A stretch of 64,000 nucleotides of DNA from Bryum argenteum. Taxonomy: Eukaryota > Streptophyta > Bryopsida > Bryales > Bryaceae. Below the pieces are notes generated by a model. The model worked only from the letters and a program-made list of their open reading frames with translations. It did no database searches and had not been told where the DNA came from. The position numbers and the translations under genes were made by a program. This document shows positions 11,036-23,286 of the stretch, in pieces. The first letter of the stretch is position 1, and each line of letters starts with the position of its first letter. Location of the stretch: the NCBI GenBank assembly GCA_037043015.1, contig CM073324.1:11801013-11865012 (forward strand), read 5' to 3'.

Positions 11036-12567
11036 CACTAAACCTCTGTTCGCTTCCCAAGTACTTATTCAAATGATCGAGCTGCACTCCTCCACTAAAA
11101 ATGTTCACCGTGACTCTATGTAGACTGAACTCGTGCTCATAACCGTCCCGTAACTGCCACCTGCAACTATCAAACTACCGGGTTGTCTGTTACTGCGCCC
11201 CGCACGTGATCGTGAATCCGCATATCTGAAGATAACTCATACTCGACATTGACGTCAATCTGTAGATGTCACTCACATCTCTTGAAAACTCCACATCAAT
11301 TTTCATGACTGTCACCATGCAGAAACCGTTACGAATTTCGTTAGAACTGCCTGCCATTTCGCGCAACAATCCACATTTCACATGACCAGCCCCGCCACAT
11401 TGCAGAAGATTCTGAGAATCTCGGTGCACTTGTTATCAAACAACGACAGTGCTCAGACATGAACTCACCGAACAATCTCTTCCCTTCATAGAACCTTCAC
11501 ATCAAGAACGACACCTTCGAGAGAGAAAGACTCGTGTAATCGCGGTATTATTCAAGGTCCTGAGCGGACGATGATCTGAAAGGACCGTGACGTACGAATT
11601 TCCACTTCTGATATAGAAATTGACAGTCGCATCAATTACGGAAATGGAATGGAGGATATAGCCTAACCACGCGTGATCACAATTACGAGCACACGCGTGT
11701 GTATCCAGTGACTGCGGCGATGTTCAGGATGTTTGCCGTGACTCTCGCATTCCACATTGAAACAGAGCCTCGATAAAAATACGTTTTCTTCTTAAAAGGA
11801 AAGAGTAACCGAAGGCGATTCCACTTTGGGTATTCACCTTAACAGAATCGGCGGAATCTTACGAGAGTAGTGGAGCCCGAGCAGCCGTCCTCCAAATCCT
11901 CAAGTCTTTTCGCAGCCGCAGTCAAATTTGATTATGATTGTTTCGTTGCGGACTTCCGGTGCAGGCGGACGGGAGGGCCTATTTGTAGTAAGACTCTGCC
12001 ATGGACACACATGGCGCACACCATAACGCACAGAAATTAATGGCGAAACTTTGGAACGGAATCCGTCGGTCAAGTTCATGTCCCCTGTTTTTGCTCGTCG
12101 CTGGAAATAAGTCCGTATACACTGTTTCGATTTGCGCGAAAAACAATCATAAATTAATGATTCTGCTTTTCCATCCGTCCGTTCGTCGATCCAAGGCCTT
12201 TCGATTCGGATCTTCGAGCGAGCAAGGGGAAAGCGAGAGGCGAGTGGAGCAACCTTTCGAGCCGCAAATCCGGAACTAAAGCCAACCTGATGCGTTACAT
12301 TTATAGCCTCTGCGTCTAATATTTTTTGTCAGAAGAGCAGAAAGCCGATCAAAAGACCCCCTTGACAAGGACAACGCGTCTGCGGAGTGCCGGAACGTCC
12401 GATCTCCAACTTGATTGTCGATGAATTCGAATCCCCATTTTTTGAATGAAGTCGGAGGCAGCTTGATCGCAGAAGCAAGTGGAAATGCGGAACGATGCGT
12501 GAACCATACTGCTCCGTAATATCACCCTCTCTACTATCACAGTCCTCTTGCAACACGTAAAACGGAG
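11036..12567. other. upstream region of the DUF688-like gene
   Basis: G+C content is higher here than in the repeat-rich flanks, as expected for a promoter and leader. I found no convincing TATA box or second gene. Short open stretches on both strands carry no recognisable domain. Confidence 0.4.
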
Positions 12568-12577
12568 ATGGATTTTA

Positions 12578-12814
12578 GATAGATAGATAGAAACTCCGGT
12601 CCTTTTCTAAGGGGCCGGCGTGAATGAAGTGTCCATTCGTAATGCTAATATCCCGATGGCCACCGAACAAGGGGAAATTCGAACAATACTACTTCCCTCT
12701 CTCGAGGGTGGACACTATAACTACGCTAGTTTCTAGCCTAATTACTAGTGCCTTCAAGACACTTGACATAGGATGCCCCCAAAGGGCTTTGAGGTACCCA
12801 TACAACAAGGTCCA
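12578..12814 (-). mobile_element. SINE, 5'-truncated copy, minus strand
   Basis: This is the reverse complement of the SINE body and tail. The (TAGA)n tail is on the left and the copy runs back to GGACCTTGTTGTATGGG, about 125 bp short of the full-length 5' end. It is flanked by a 10-bp target duplication ATGGATTTTA (12568-12577 and 12815-12824). Body identity to the copy at 17232 is very high, suggesting recent insertion. Confidence 0.9.
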
Positions 12815-13152
12815 ATGGATTTTACAAGTGTGGAGTCACATTTAGAGCATCCCCACTCTAGGGAGTTTCATGCCCATGTAAACACCTGCCGCAGAAATCC
12901 CCGTTCATTTGGTGGGCAGGTTTGGCCCATAATCACTGGTTACGCTGTATTACCCTCCCAACCGCGGATTTCGGGAAATTCATCCACAGAACCACTTCTT
13001 ATTCAATTTCTGGATTATTTCTCGTTAATTAGGCAGCGTTTACGTCGAACAATCACTGCATCCTCGGATGATATGAAAATAAATCTCCCTCCTCGTCGAG
13101 CTCTCGCCTCCTCGTCAAGAGATTTATTTCCATATCACCCTCTTCTGTTGGA

Positions 13153-13392
13153 CACTAAATCCAATCCATGTTCCCCTTGGAATTTCCAAATATGGAGGGA
13201 GGCTAATAAAAGGTTGTCCGGTATTTTTGTGTGTTTAAGGCCTTAAATTCCAAAAAGAGGCCCAGGGTAAAATGGGGGTGCAGACCCCAAATTTCAAAAA
13301 AAAAAAAATTAAAATGGCCTTAAGGGGTTCAAAAATGAAAAAACGAAAAACTGGGGCCCCACCTAAGTGGTGAACCCGGATTGGATTTAGTG
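13153..13392. mobile_element. candidate MITE with CACTAAATCCAATCC ends
   Basis: The ends CACTAAATCCAATCC and GGATTGGATTTAGTG are perfect 15-bp inverted repeats 240 bp apart. Internal AAGGCCTTAA and poly-A tracts are non-coding. No matching 3-bp target duplication is visible, so assignment to the CACTA superfamily rests only on the terminal bases. Confidence 0.45.
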
Positions 13393-16210
13393 AGCGGCGC
13401 CCTCGTCCTGGGTGATTGCCCTACTTAAACACAATTGTTGAGGGGTCAGTGAGGACTCACACATGCCCCCACTACCACAAAAGTTGAACCGGCCAACGCT
13501 ATTTTTTAGGAAAACCGCCCCTTCAAATGGCCTTGGCCTTTAGGACTAAAGTGACAAAACTGCAAGAAAGTCCCAAAATTGACAAGAATAAAAATTTTGA
13601 ATTTTTACATATTTTAGGTCTGTAACCGTAAGATCTAGTAAATAACTTGTATGTGTATATGTATATCAAATCTCATATTCAAATTCTTTACCAATGGTGA
13701 GATCCTTATGTTCAAAGTTAGAAAAAAGTTTTTCTTTCCTTGTTTTAGAAAGGGTAACTAGTTCTTTGAGGGCCAAATTTTTTTTTTTTGGTAGAAAATT
13801 TGGCATGAGGCTCTTCAAATTCTTGTTCCCAGGTGAGTTGAACTAAAAAATTTAGACTAAAAATTTACAAGTAAATGTTGTATATAAACATATATAAGAT
13901 AAGAGGTTCAAATGAAAATATATTTTTAGGCATATGCCACGTACACGTCACATATAATTGATAATTAATTCGTCAAAGACTAGAAAGTCTTAAATATCAC
14001 ATTATCTAAATCTAAAAAAGTTATAAAATAGAATAAACCTAATCATATTCCAAGCAGAAACAACGCAATTGGTTGATTGTTTCAGGAGGATGATTCTAGT
14101 CATCAAGCTCGCCGTCAAACAAATGTCTACCACATCTTGATGAGTTTATAATGAAATTATGTGCTCCCAGACGTTTGTTAGTTATCAAAAAAATAGTTTT
14201 GATATCATTTAGTTGCTTGTAACTTTGTCGATTGACACAAGTTTTTCCATTGCGAAATCTGCGACAAATTGCTCACACCCAAATTCGCTCTTTTTCTAAG
14301 CACACTTCGTAGACCCTTTCAAGTTTTTAGATTAGTGTTGGAAAAATTCCCTGAAGCTTGTTTAGCTTGGACAACACCCACTTCTTTAGAGTCTAATATT
14401 GAAACTATATTGTACAATCATTTAGCATGGTGAGTAGGTAGAACCTAAGAGCCTTCCCAACAAACTAGCCATAGCGACAAGACTGGCCCCATTCAGCAAG
14501 GCAAACGCCATTTTCCTTTTTGAACGGACTCACTAAATGACCTGCTACGTTGGGGAGTCCACGACAACATTCCAGAAACGCTCCACACCAGTGAGATGTG
14601 GCGGCCCACTACAATGCTCCGCACCCACGAGATGTGGCCAATGGGATAAGCTGAAGATCCGCCAGATGTGCACCCAACCGTGCTACTAACACCCACCTCT
14701 CCATACTATACTCAAAGTACTTTCCAAAGTACTTTCTTCATGGTTGCAAGGTTTCTTCATTACTTTTAGCATCTTTCTAAGCTTCTATCTTCTTTATTCT
14801 CATTTGGCATCTTTTTCTTGTCTCCAAGCCTCTCTTCAATTCTTTGGATGTGTTGAGAATATAAAACATAACATTGTCATTTAGCAAAGTCCTTTAATGA
14901 GTTCGTTGAAAAAAAGGGTGTAGACTCGAAGGAGGGTTACATTTAACAACCCCTCCTCTATAGTTACAAATAGTCAATCCTTTAGCAAATGCTCCAAGGC
15001 TCATACAAATGCAGTTAATGGTAATATGGCTCAGAGTCCGCACCCTCGAACGGAGTCTACCGGTGGCAAGGGTGACATCGAATCAGGCATTCCAACGCCA
15101 ATGGTCCGTAGCGTCACTTTCTGTACAATACGGCATGACATTCCTCACTGACAATATACCCCCCCCCCCTCGCAGGCAACTTCCTCTAGCTCCCCAGGTA
15201 TTGGACTTCAAGTCCCATCGCAGGCGCTCGACCTGGCCATCAGTCCGACTTCTGTGCCCCGATCTCTCATCAGTAGCTCCCTCAGGTTTTAGTTTCAAGT
15301 TTCAGGTTAGGTGCATGCTCCAGGTTAGGTACTATTCAAAACTCCCTAGATCTGTCACTCGCTAGTCTGGAGAATCCGGGCTAGGTTCTGCATCGGTGTT
15401 AATTTTTCTTTCTTGCAATGGAAATCCACCATTTGACTTAAAAAAAAAAAAAAAAAACCTTTCGGACGCTAGTTTGGTGGGGCATGATTCCCGAGTCAAT
15501 TTGAATTTGTACAACGAGGGTCCGAATACCGTGCATTGCCCTTTGAATCAACTGTGCTTTTTATGAATTAATTAAAAAGTGAATATCTGTAATCACTTTT
15601 AAGCTTTTCCAGAGCATGTGGTATCTAACTCGGTTTCAGTGTTCTATCATAATTGCTTTGTGCAATAATTCAAATTTTTAAGTTGTAAGGAATGTAGGTG
15701 GTCTATATATAATGGTGACATTATTGTATAATGTTCCAAAATGTTCTAACAAGTTGTCTAGTGACATTTATTCTCCTGCTATGGTTCACGCGTATTTTCC
15801 AATAGATTTTGCATTGATTCATTAACCCCTAAAGGTAGGTGTGCACCCTCAAAAAAGCCAAACTTGTCCTCCTTTTGATGCAAGATGCAACTTTTTGAAT
15901 TTTGACAAGCTTTTTGAAGTAGGTAACTGTATGATCTAGTACCTAACTTATACATGTACATGTATACAAAGTCTGAGATTCATGTTCCTTACTATATGTG
16001 AGATCGTACAAATAGTTTTCTTCCATGTTGTGGAATGGCAAAGTAATGTTTTGAGGGCAAAATATTAATACAAACTTTACAAAGACTTCGGCGTTAAGTG
16101 TTGGATGGTAAAGAAGAAGTAGACTTGGCCTAGCTTTCTTTGGTACAGAGTTAACAACATTTTTCTTGGTTTGACTTGTACTTTTGAATGAGGTAGGTGT
16201 CAAAGTAGTT
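13393..16210. other. gene-free repeat-rich stretch
   Basis: Two diverged copies of dispersed repeat B occur at 13585-13845 and 15885-16010. A C9 run lies near 15162 and an A17 run near 15441. No convincing gene was found. Between 14450 and 15370 G+C is slightly raised without a recognisable domain. Confidence 0.45.
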
Positions 16211-16249
16211 TTGTGATGGCTAGTCCCAAACAATATATTGATAGCTCGT

Positions 16250-16345
16250 CTTTCATCATCTTTCTTTCTTTCTTTTCTTTTGTGTGTGTGTGTGTTTTTT
16301 TCTTTTCTTTTCTTTTTCTTTATCTTTATCTTTTTCTTCCAAGCA
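16250..16345. repeat. pyrimidine-rich simple repeat
   Basis: The tract combines (TTTC)n, (TG)5 and CTTTAT repeats and gives spurious hydrophobic reading frames. It is low complexity. Confidence 0.8.
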
Positions 16346-16456
16346 CAAGCTCTCCATGCACATGTTGTTTGCCTTTTAAGAGTCTCCTCTCTTCAAGGTT
16401 GTCTTCTCCTTGCTCAAGTCTGTCATCTTTTCTTGTTTCCATACCTGTTTCATTAT

Positions 16457-16599
16457 TCTTCACCCTCGAGAGGGGGAAGTAGTATTGTTCTAATTTCCCC
16501 TTGTCCGGTGGCCATCGGGATATTAGCATTACGAACGGACACTTCATTCACGCCGGCCCCTCAGGAAGGACCGGATTTTCTATCTATCATCTATCTATC
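16457..16599 (+). mobile_element. SINE, short 5'-truncated copy
   Basis: This 143-bp copy begins just before CACCCTCGAGAGGGGG and carries only the 3' part of the SINE plus a TCTATCTATC tail. It is bounded by the 8-bp duplication TTCATTAT (16449-16456 and 16600-16607). The shared 3' part with different 5' cut points supports retroposition. Confidence 0.88.
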
Positions 16600-17231
16600 T
16601 TCATTATACCAAAAATTCAAGATGTCAGTGAAACACTTAAATCGAAGGTGAGAATTACAAACAAGTTGTTAAATCGAAGCAGATTATGGCATGAGGAATT
16701 TTTACTTCGATTGGAACTCTATGTTGGCATAGGAATATTTGATGCCAACATACATTTAACATGGAGAATATAAATATTCGTAGGTTGAGCAGGTTTGACT
16801 TTCTAAGAACAGAAACAAAATGAATGAGAAATATTTTCCAAATTTTTTTTTATGGTGAAAATGGTTATATGCTATCTTAAAATAGTACCGAACTGACTAG
16901 TTGTAATATTGATTGACTGTTTTGCTATACATACTAAAAGTTGCTTTCAACCTATGGTAGTCATAGTGTGGGATACCCAATGTCATCATGAATTTGTGAT
17001 TACCAAATTTAATGATTCTTATTTGAATTTATGGATCAGAGCATATAGATAATGTTTTATCAATTAGAGTCAAAAAAGGGAAAGGGACATGGAATTACTG
17101 AGGTTGGAGTAAATAAATAGTAGGCATCGATGGAGAACATGATTTTGTGCACTATGGCCACCACCATGAGTAGGAGATTGGGAGCAATGATTAGGAAAAA
17201 CCGACGGCTAGTGTATTATTAGACAATGGAT

Positions 17232-17591
17232 AGGCACCACAAGCCTTGGCTTGGTGGTTAGGGCTTAGGCCCCCAATGAGGAGGTCGTGGGTTCTATTCC
17301 CCATGCTGGCGTGGTGCTCACCACTATAGTCCACCCAACTATTGTGGGGGGTCTTTGGACCTTGTTGTATGGGTACCTCAAAGCCCTTTGGGGGATACTA
17401 TGTCAAGTATCTTCAAGGCACTAGTGACTAGGCTAGAAACTAGCGTAGTTATAGTGTTCACCCTCGAGAGGGGGAAGTAGTATTGTTCTGATTTCCCCTT
17501 GTCCGGTGGCCATCGGGATATTAGCATTACGAACGGACACTTCATTCACGCCGGCCCCTTAGAAAGGGACCGGAGTTTCTATCTATCTAGC
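17232..17591 (+). mobile_element. full-length tRNA-derived SINE
   Basis: The head holds RNA polymerase III promoter boxes as in a tRNA gene. A box A-like TGGCTTGGTGG is at 17247-17257, and a box B-like GTGGGTTCTATTCC is at 17287-17300, at tRNA-like spacing. The body contains GGTACCTCAAAGCC and CACCCTCGAGAGGGGG, and the 3' end is a (TATC)n tail. An 8-bp duplication CAATGGAT flanks the element (17224-17231 and 17592-17599). It encodes no protein and would depend on a LINE reverse transcriptase, presumably one recognising the shared 3' end. Confidence 0.92.
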
Positions 17592-17599
17592 CAATGGAT

Positions 17600-18990
17600 T
17601 TAGCTCAATGGCCGGTCCATTTTTGAAACCACCGGCTAAAAACTGATGAAAATTACAAATAATTTTCTATTCTTAGTATAAAATAAGAAAATTGCAGTAA
17701 GAAATATGTGAAAAACCGATTAGGTGTGGGAAATTCCAGTTTATTAGCTAATAAAAGTCAAAAAAATTCCCGAACCCAGATTGGGAGTTACTTTACTCTT
17801 GAGAAACAAAAGGTTCCATTCTATCTCGTATCTCGTCATTATTATGTAAGAGGGAATAAAAGCATGCCCAACTGTAGTGTGTGCCGGGGAGCAGAGCCTA
17901 CTTTGGCGTGTGAGAGACCCCAGCCCACACACTATCCTTCTAACCCGGTCAAGAGGGTTGAGGTCTCCTAAATTTCAGCACACCATAACTCCAAGTTATC
18001 CTGTGCCTTCACTCACATTTTAGTGTCCCCATTAACCAATGAGGGAGTGACACGTGGCAAAAAGTTTATTGGCAGCAAATATTTTCTATTATTATCAATT
18101 GTTATAAAGTGTGATTGGTGAGAGGCTTTTTGGAGTGCCCTGCCTTCCGACGTGGGGTGGGTCATTGAAGGCCGCTCGAGCGGCGCCTGCGCCCTCCCGA
18201 CGCATCCCAGCGGCCCGGCCTGGAGCACAGGGCTGGGCATGCTCTAAAACTCTTGCCCTCTCATAAGGGACGCTATACATGGGGCTATACATGGGGAGTC
18301 AAGCCCAAAGCATGACCCAAAGTCCACCTAGGGGTCTGGTCACGCCAGCCTCTAGGGGTGTGGTGTTCTTCGTCTTTGCTGAAGGGACGTTTGGGAACTT
18401 TCTGACAGTTTCAAGCTATGGTACTTTCTTTGCTTACCACTGTGTTGAGCTAGCCTACGATGAATCTCGAGAAATTTGCTCACACCGAAATAAGTAGCCC
18501 GTCACCGACAAATTCATTGCTGTTAGAAATGCTTGCGATTATGTTGATGCCATGCTCGGCTTCTCGATGATTGATCACGAACACAGACATTGATCTCATC
18601 AATCGAGCTCACTCCGCCTTCCGGGACAGTGCAAGTATGAGTTTGTAGCCACCCAATAATTTACAGATCTGACTTGGAACCATGTATGCGAAAAACGCCA
18701 AAGTGCAATTTTCAGGGTAGGAATCACGATAAGCAATTCATATATTGGTTCATGCGATGCAATTCTACTCTCAGCAAATTGTGTGGCATTGCAGGAAGGT
18801 GACAATGAATGAAGGCGATTGCGGTGGGGGTTGCGCAAGTGCAGGTCCTGCGGCTCCCCTCATGAAGGTGAACATACTTCCCTGCTCGCCGCATTGAGAT
18901 ATATGGTGTATATGATCTTGCTGCATGGTGTACTTCATCAGACTGATGAATGCTCCCTGTAGGTGGCCGATGCATGATGTCCTCCTCACA
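17600..18990. other. intergenic, no recognised gene
   Basis: A G+C-rich patch lies at about 18120-18350 with a short duplicated GGGGCTATACATGG at about 18278-18298. Short open stretches (17708-17971, 18279-18497) have no recognisable domain. Confidence 0.4.
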
Positions 18991-18991
18991 G

Positions 18992-19634
18992 CTTCCAAGT
19001 ATTTGTCAGACCATCAAAATTGGCTATGGGCACGAGACATTGGAGCACAGCAAGGAAGAGCAGGAAATCGCCATCACTTACAACACTCACAATGGCGCAC
19101 GCTGGCGGACCGCACACCGCTTCGAATACGGTATGCTTGCTTGCTTGCTTGCTTGCTTTTCTCCCAACTCCAAACCCTATTCCTTAGCCATCATCATGGC
19201 TGTGCACGGAGAGTTGCAGTTCCAGCAATTAATTGAAGGAATGGAGCGTTTGCTGATGGCCAGGTGCCAAGATCAAGACTCCAGCGGGGAACACAAGTGG
19301 TTTGAACTGCATCTTCTACTTGTAGTCGATGGAAGGGGACAAGGAGCAAGACGAGATCGACTTCGAGTTCCTGGGCAAGGGCATGATTCAGACCAATGTG
19401 TACACGGAGGGCAAGGGCAACCGTGAGGAGGTGCACCAGCTGAGATTCGAATCTTCACAGGTGTTTCACGAGTACGCCATCGGGTGGGGCCCCTGGGAGA
19501 TTGTCTGTCTCATGCACGCGGTCGTGCAGGTTCAAAAGCACGAGCGCGTGCATGAGACAGACGCGTTCCCCCCCAAGCCCATGTTCTTGTATGCGTTCGT
19601 GTGGAATGCCGGCTACGTGATTGACGGTCTGTAG
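18992..19634 (+). pseudogene. GH16 XTH/EG16-like glycosidase relic
   Basis: Two exons can be placed: 18992-19130 and 19264-19634, with a GT-AG intron holding a (TTGC)n run. They encode a C-terminal part of a plant GH16 beta-glucanase/transglucosylase. The catalytic signature DEIDFEFLG is intact, preceded by AGNTSGLNCIFYL and followed by FHEYAIGWGP and KPMFLYAFVWNAG. Such enzymes cut or rejoin xyloglucan or mixed beta-glucans in the cell wall. Breaks are a TAG stop at 19323-19325 just before the catalytic motif, no identifiable N-terminal exon or signal peptide, and early termination after the WNAG motif. Between WGPWEI and the next conserved block a hairpin replaces the expected residues (see the repeat at 19503-19562). 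I favour an EG16-type relative over a canonical XTH, from memory of that motif set. Confidence 0.75.
19503..19562. repeat. perfect inverted repeat inside the GH16 relic
   Basis: The arms 19503-19520 and 19545-19562 are exact 18-bp reverse complements. After one mismatch the pairing resumes for 6 bp inward, leaving a 10-nt loop. The left arm sits where the family's conserved loop should be coded, so it probably arose as an inverted copy of the right arm. Confidence 0.85.
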
Positions 19635-22064
19635 GTCGGTTGCTATGTCGGTTGCGATGCGCCTTATGTGTGCACTCACAAGGATGTGCAAATCCCTGAC
19701 CAATTGCCATCAACCTGCCATTAAGATTATGTCGGATCGACCCCGCATTAGTTTCGAGAGTTTGCCAAAGAGAGCTAGCTGTAGTTTAGGGTTGTCTGAC
19801 AATGTGGTATGAATGGAGTAACAAAGAGGAGCAGAGCAAACATCAAGTCGACAGAAGCACCGCCATGGCCACGAATTCTCGATGAGCTTTGGGGTCGAGT
19901 GTCAGATAGCAAGTTTGTATCAATGAGGTCAAAGCGAGAGTGGAGCGCTAGACCACCCTCGGAACAACGACTTGCTTCACTCCGATCACCATCAATCTGG
20001 AATATTTTGAGAAAGGCATCACTTCGAGAAAGGTTTCACTCGTGGATGTCTGGCTGACTGATCGCTGCAATGAAGGAGCGCTGAACTGCGTGATGAGGTT
20101 CGGCTGGTGCCGGTGGACAAGATCACAAATAAGAGAAACCGAGAGATGCCAAACTTCTTGTTCCTTCCTTCTCTCAAAATAACGTCAGAGTAATAACGGA
20201 CAAACAAATTCACTTCTTTGCATTTCGACGTACATTGTATACAACTTCCACATTTCACACCATCATACTGTATCTCCAGTTTTAGAGCAACTCAGCCATC
20301 TCATCTCTTCATGTTTTTAATGATCCCAGTGAGGCCGATCGAACAAAGGTCACTTGAACAAATACTTAAAGTAGAATGGGTTCTAAGTTCTGATGTAGAG
20401 CTCAAAGTAATTTCTGTGAATGTACTCTGGCACATTCATCTCTCCTTTGTAATTAAACAGGAGAATATGGCCTTGCCATTCCGGCGGGGGTTTTGTACTC
20501 CGCGCTTGACTCCATATCACAAGTTCTACAGACGTTATACCATCCTGCCTAAATGGTACTCCGATTGTTAGGCAACATGGTCTCCAAGTAGCCTCTTATA
20601 TAATGTTCTCTGACACCCTCAAAGTTTTGCGCTCAATATTGGACCGAGTATCGAAATTGCCACTCGAGGTAAGCCCTGTTGTAGGAATTGATTGCATAAC
20701 GGAAAACACTAACCCATCACATCTAGTGAGTTATTGCTGCATAACAGACACATTCGAATGTATTTATCAGTAAACCTTCACCTGTGTGTGTGGTCACAGC
20801 CTTCTTCTTAACAATGGCCTGGACAGAAGTTGCAGAGAAGGTTCAATCTTGCTCTTGCGCTTCTGCTTCATGATGCAACTGTTCTTGTTTCGCTTCTGCT
20901 ACGGGTTGTTGATTACCTTAATGAACACGCTGAAGTAGTACCTCGGTACAACATAGAGCTCAACAGATACGTAAAAATGATCGCTGGCACTGCGAAATTA
21001 GTAAATTTTCCAAGAGCAACTCAGAGTACAGTACAGTTTAATATCCTCTCAACTGCAAACAGGATTCTGGAGCTCATCCACAGGCTTTCCTTTTATAAAT
21101 GGGCAAGTTGTATAATCGCGCGCTAATCGCTTGAGAAGCACCCATGGAAACAATCTCTTCGTGTTCCTGCCCGGACATGGCATTTCCTGCATGGTGCACT
21201 TTTTGGAGCAGATAAAATGGTAAAAAGTAATCCATAACGGATATCTGTACCTAGATACAGACTTTGTGAACACAGACAGGAAAATAGTTATGCGATCGGA
21301 GATTAAGTCACCTCCCATGTGAACTCTCTTGCACTCCACATTATCAAAACTCAGCATCACGCTCGTCCCCTCGATCTTATTCTAGCGTCTCTTGTTTATA
21401 ACAGATAAGTTCATGCTAACAGACTCGTGGTAAGACTGAACCTGTCAACTTCGATCGACTGCCATAGAAATATCGACTTCCCTGAGACATCGTAGCATCC
21501 AAAACTCACACACACCTCCTCACCTAACCTCTATCATGATATTCCTGGCCCTGCGGAAACAATTCATCTTCTTCTCCCACACGAAAATCGAACCCTACCT
21601 CAGTTCTCTCAACCATCACTTCATACTCCAACCCCCATATGACGTCCATCACTCAAAGACTTGCATAAAGTAAGAGTGCTGAGGGGAGGAGGCTTCCTTG
21701 GTGATCCGACCGAGCCAGTTTGCGTTACACATCCATGATCAGTGTGCACAGCCAGACTCTATCAGAAAATTCCGATTGAACTACGATGCTGGAAGTTCTT
21801 AGTGTAGTTTCCTGCAACTGAGTTCAATTCTTTGAAGCACACATAATAAATTTAAGAGATTGAGGAACTAGTTCTAAGTGAGTTGGAGACAACACTCTTG
21901 AGAAGTACCGAGAAAGCGCCAGTCCATGGGACTTACACAAGAGCAGAGTTAGCCTACGTGAAAAATTAAACCAAGCAGCAGAGCTCATAGGCTGCTGTAA
22001 ACTCGACCTCAACATGCTATCACATAGCAATGATTGTGCTCTTGGAAACAACTAATGCCCACAG
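19635..22064. other. intergenic, no recognised gene
   Basis: Mixed-composition sequence. Open stretches at 20218-20571 and 20830-21126 encode no domain I know and have no supporting context. No repeat structure was recognised. Confidence 0.4.
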
Positions 22065-22190
22065 GCCTTATACACTGTGGGCCTTATACACTGTGGGCCT
22101 TATACACTGTGGGCCTTATACACTGTGGGCCTTATACACTGTGGGCCTTATACACTGTGGGCCTTATACACTGTGGGCCTTATACACAGG
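22065..22190. repeat. 16-bp minisatellite, about 8 units
   Basis: The unit GCCTTATACACTGTGG occurs seven times without change, followed by a partial eighth unit (GCCTTATACACAGG). Because 16 is not a multiple of 3 and the unit has no stops in this register, all forward frames read through with the same peptide cycle. That is not evidence of coding. Confidence 0.97.
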
Positions 22191-23286
22191 CTGGGGCCCG
22201 GCTAGAGAGCGGGCTAGATACAACGACCAGAGTTCGGGCCCAAGTTGGGAAGTTCGGGCCAGGGTAAACCTTGTCCCAATTGCATCACTAAGGCCCGAAT
22301 ATTTTGGCACCAAAACAGTGCCACATGGGATAAATTGAAGTTCCGGTCGGGCCCTAATATAAAGCCCTTGGACCCGAGTTGAAAGAATCGAGCCATCCCA
22401 TTGGTTGAAATTTGAAGAATTCAGGCTCGCCCTTAATCCGACCCCAAGTATAAAGTGACCCAAATATTCGGTAGCTAGCTCCACCTCGGGCTGCTAGTGG
22501 GAGGGATTGGAGTAAATCTAAGGTATATAGGATCTCACATTGGATAAAAATAAAGCTCAAGTATGTTCGGGCTAGATCAATCCATAGTAACTGTGTAAAT
22601 GAAGTACAATGAAATGTATGCATTTTGGCAAATTGGAACATGTTGTGGTTTATATTTTCCTCCATTGCATAATGTATTTATTTTATTTTCGAAAGGAGAT
22701 TTTATCAATAGGTCCTATGAATATTGCTCATCTCATTGAAAGTGTTGAGACTTGTATAGAGGTGCACGAGATGATAGTTGATCCCCCTACCACATAGTTA
22801 CATGGTTGAACATGGAATATTACGAATATACTATAGTACAATCTGGTCCCGCCATTGGTGTGATGACCTTTGCGCATACATCCAAGGATAGGTCGAACAA
22901 ACACTCTATTCACGCCAGCCTCTAAATAGGTTGAAGTTTCTTTTCTTCTTCTTGGTACAATCTCCCTTGTCTAGAATATAAAAAGTCACTTGAGCAACAT
23001 CTAAACTTTTGTTATTTTCCTCCACCTTTTACTTTAAGTGTAATTTTTTCAAAGAATTTGTTTACAAAAAATAGTTCCACATGAGTCCATATCACTCTAC
23101 ACCTATTACAAGAAAACAAGTACTATCACATTTGCTTTAAATTTATAAAAGTGAAACCAAATTAGATAATTATCAATATCCATACAACAATAAAATAAAG
23201 TACAAAATAAGTCCAACATAACACCAAGAATTATAAAAATATGCAACCAAGCTTTAAAAAAAATAAATCAAGGATTAACTAAGGCC
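22191..23286. other. intergenic; GGGCC-rich patch and SINE-like 3' end
   Basis: 22190-22500 is rich in CGGGCCC-type motifs. At 22850-22935 a sequence resembles the SINE 3' region (CGAACAAACACTCTATTCACGCCAGCC) but belongs to a different subtype. The remainder is AT-rich with no recognised gene. Confidence 0.45.
22850..22935 (+). mobile_element. SINE-like 3' end, variant subtype
   Basis: The order of blocks CATTGGTGTGATGACC, AGGATAGGTCGAACAAACAC, TCTATTCACGCCAGCC parallels the 3' part of the main SINE (GAACGGACACTTCATTCACGCCGGCC). Related pieces occur at 35365-35415 (minus) and 51745-51795. No target duplication was identified. Confidence 0.5.

Noticed and set aside
17240..17305. A tRNA gene
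   Set aside because: The A and B boxes are present but the sequence does not close into a cloverleaf with an acceptor stem, and it continues into the SINE body.
22030..22338. A repetitive protein from the 16-bp repeat
   Set aside because: Every forward frame is open through a 16-bp stop-free unit, so the frame has no coding meaning.
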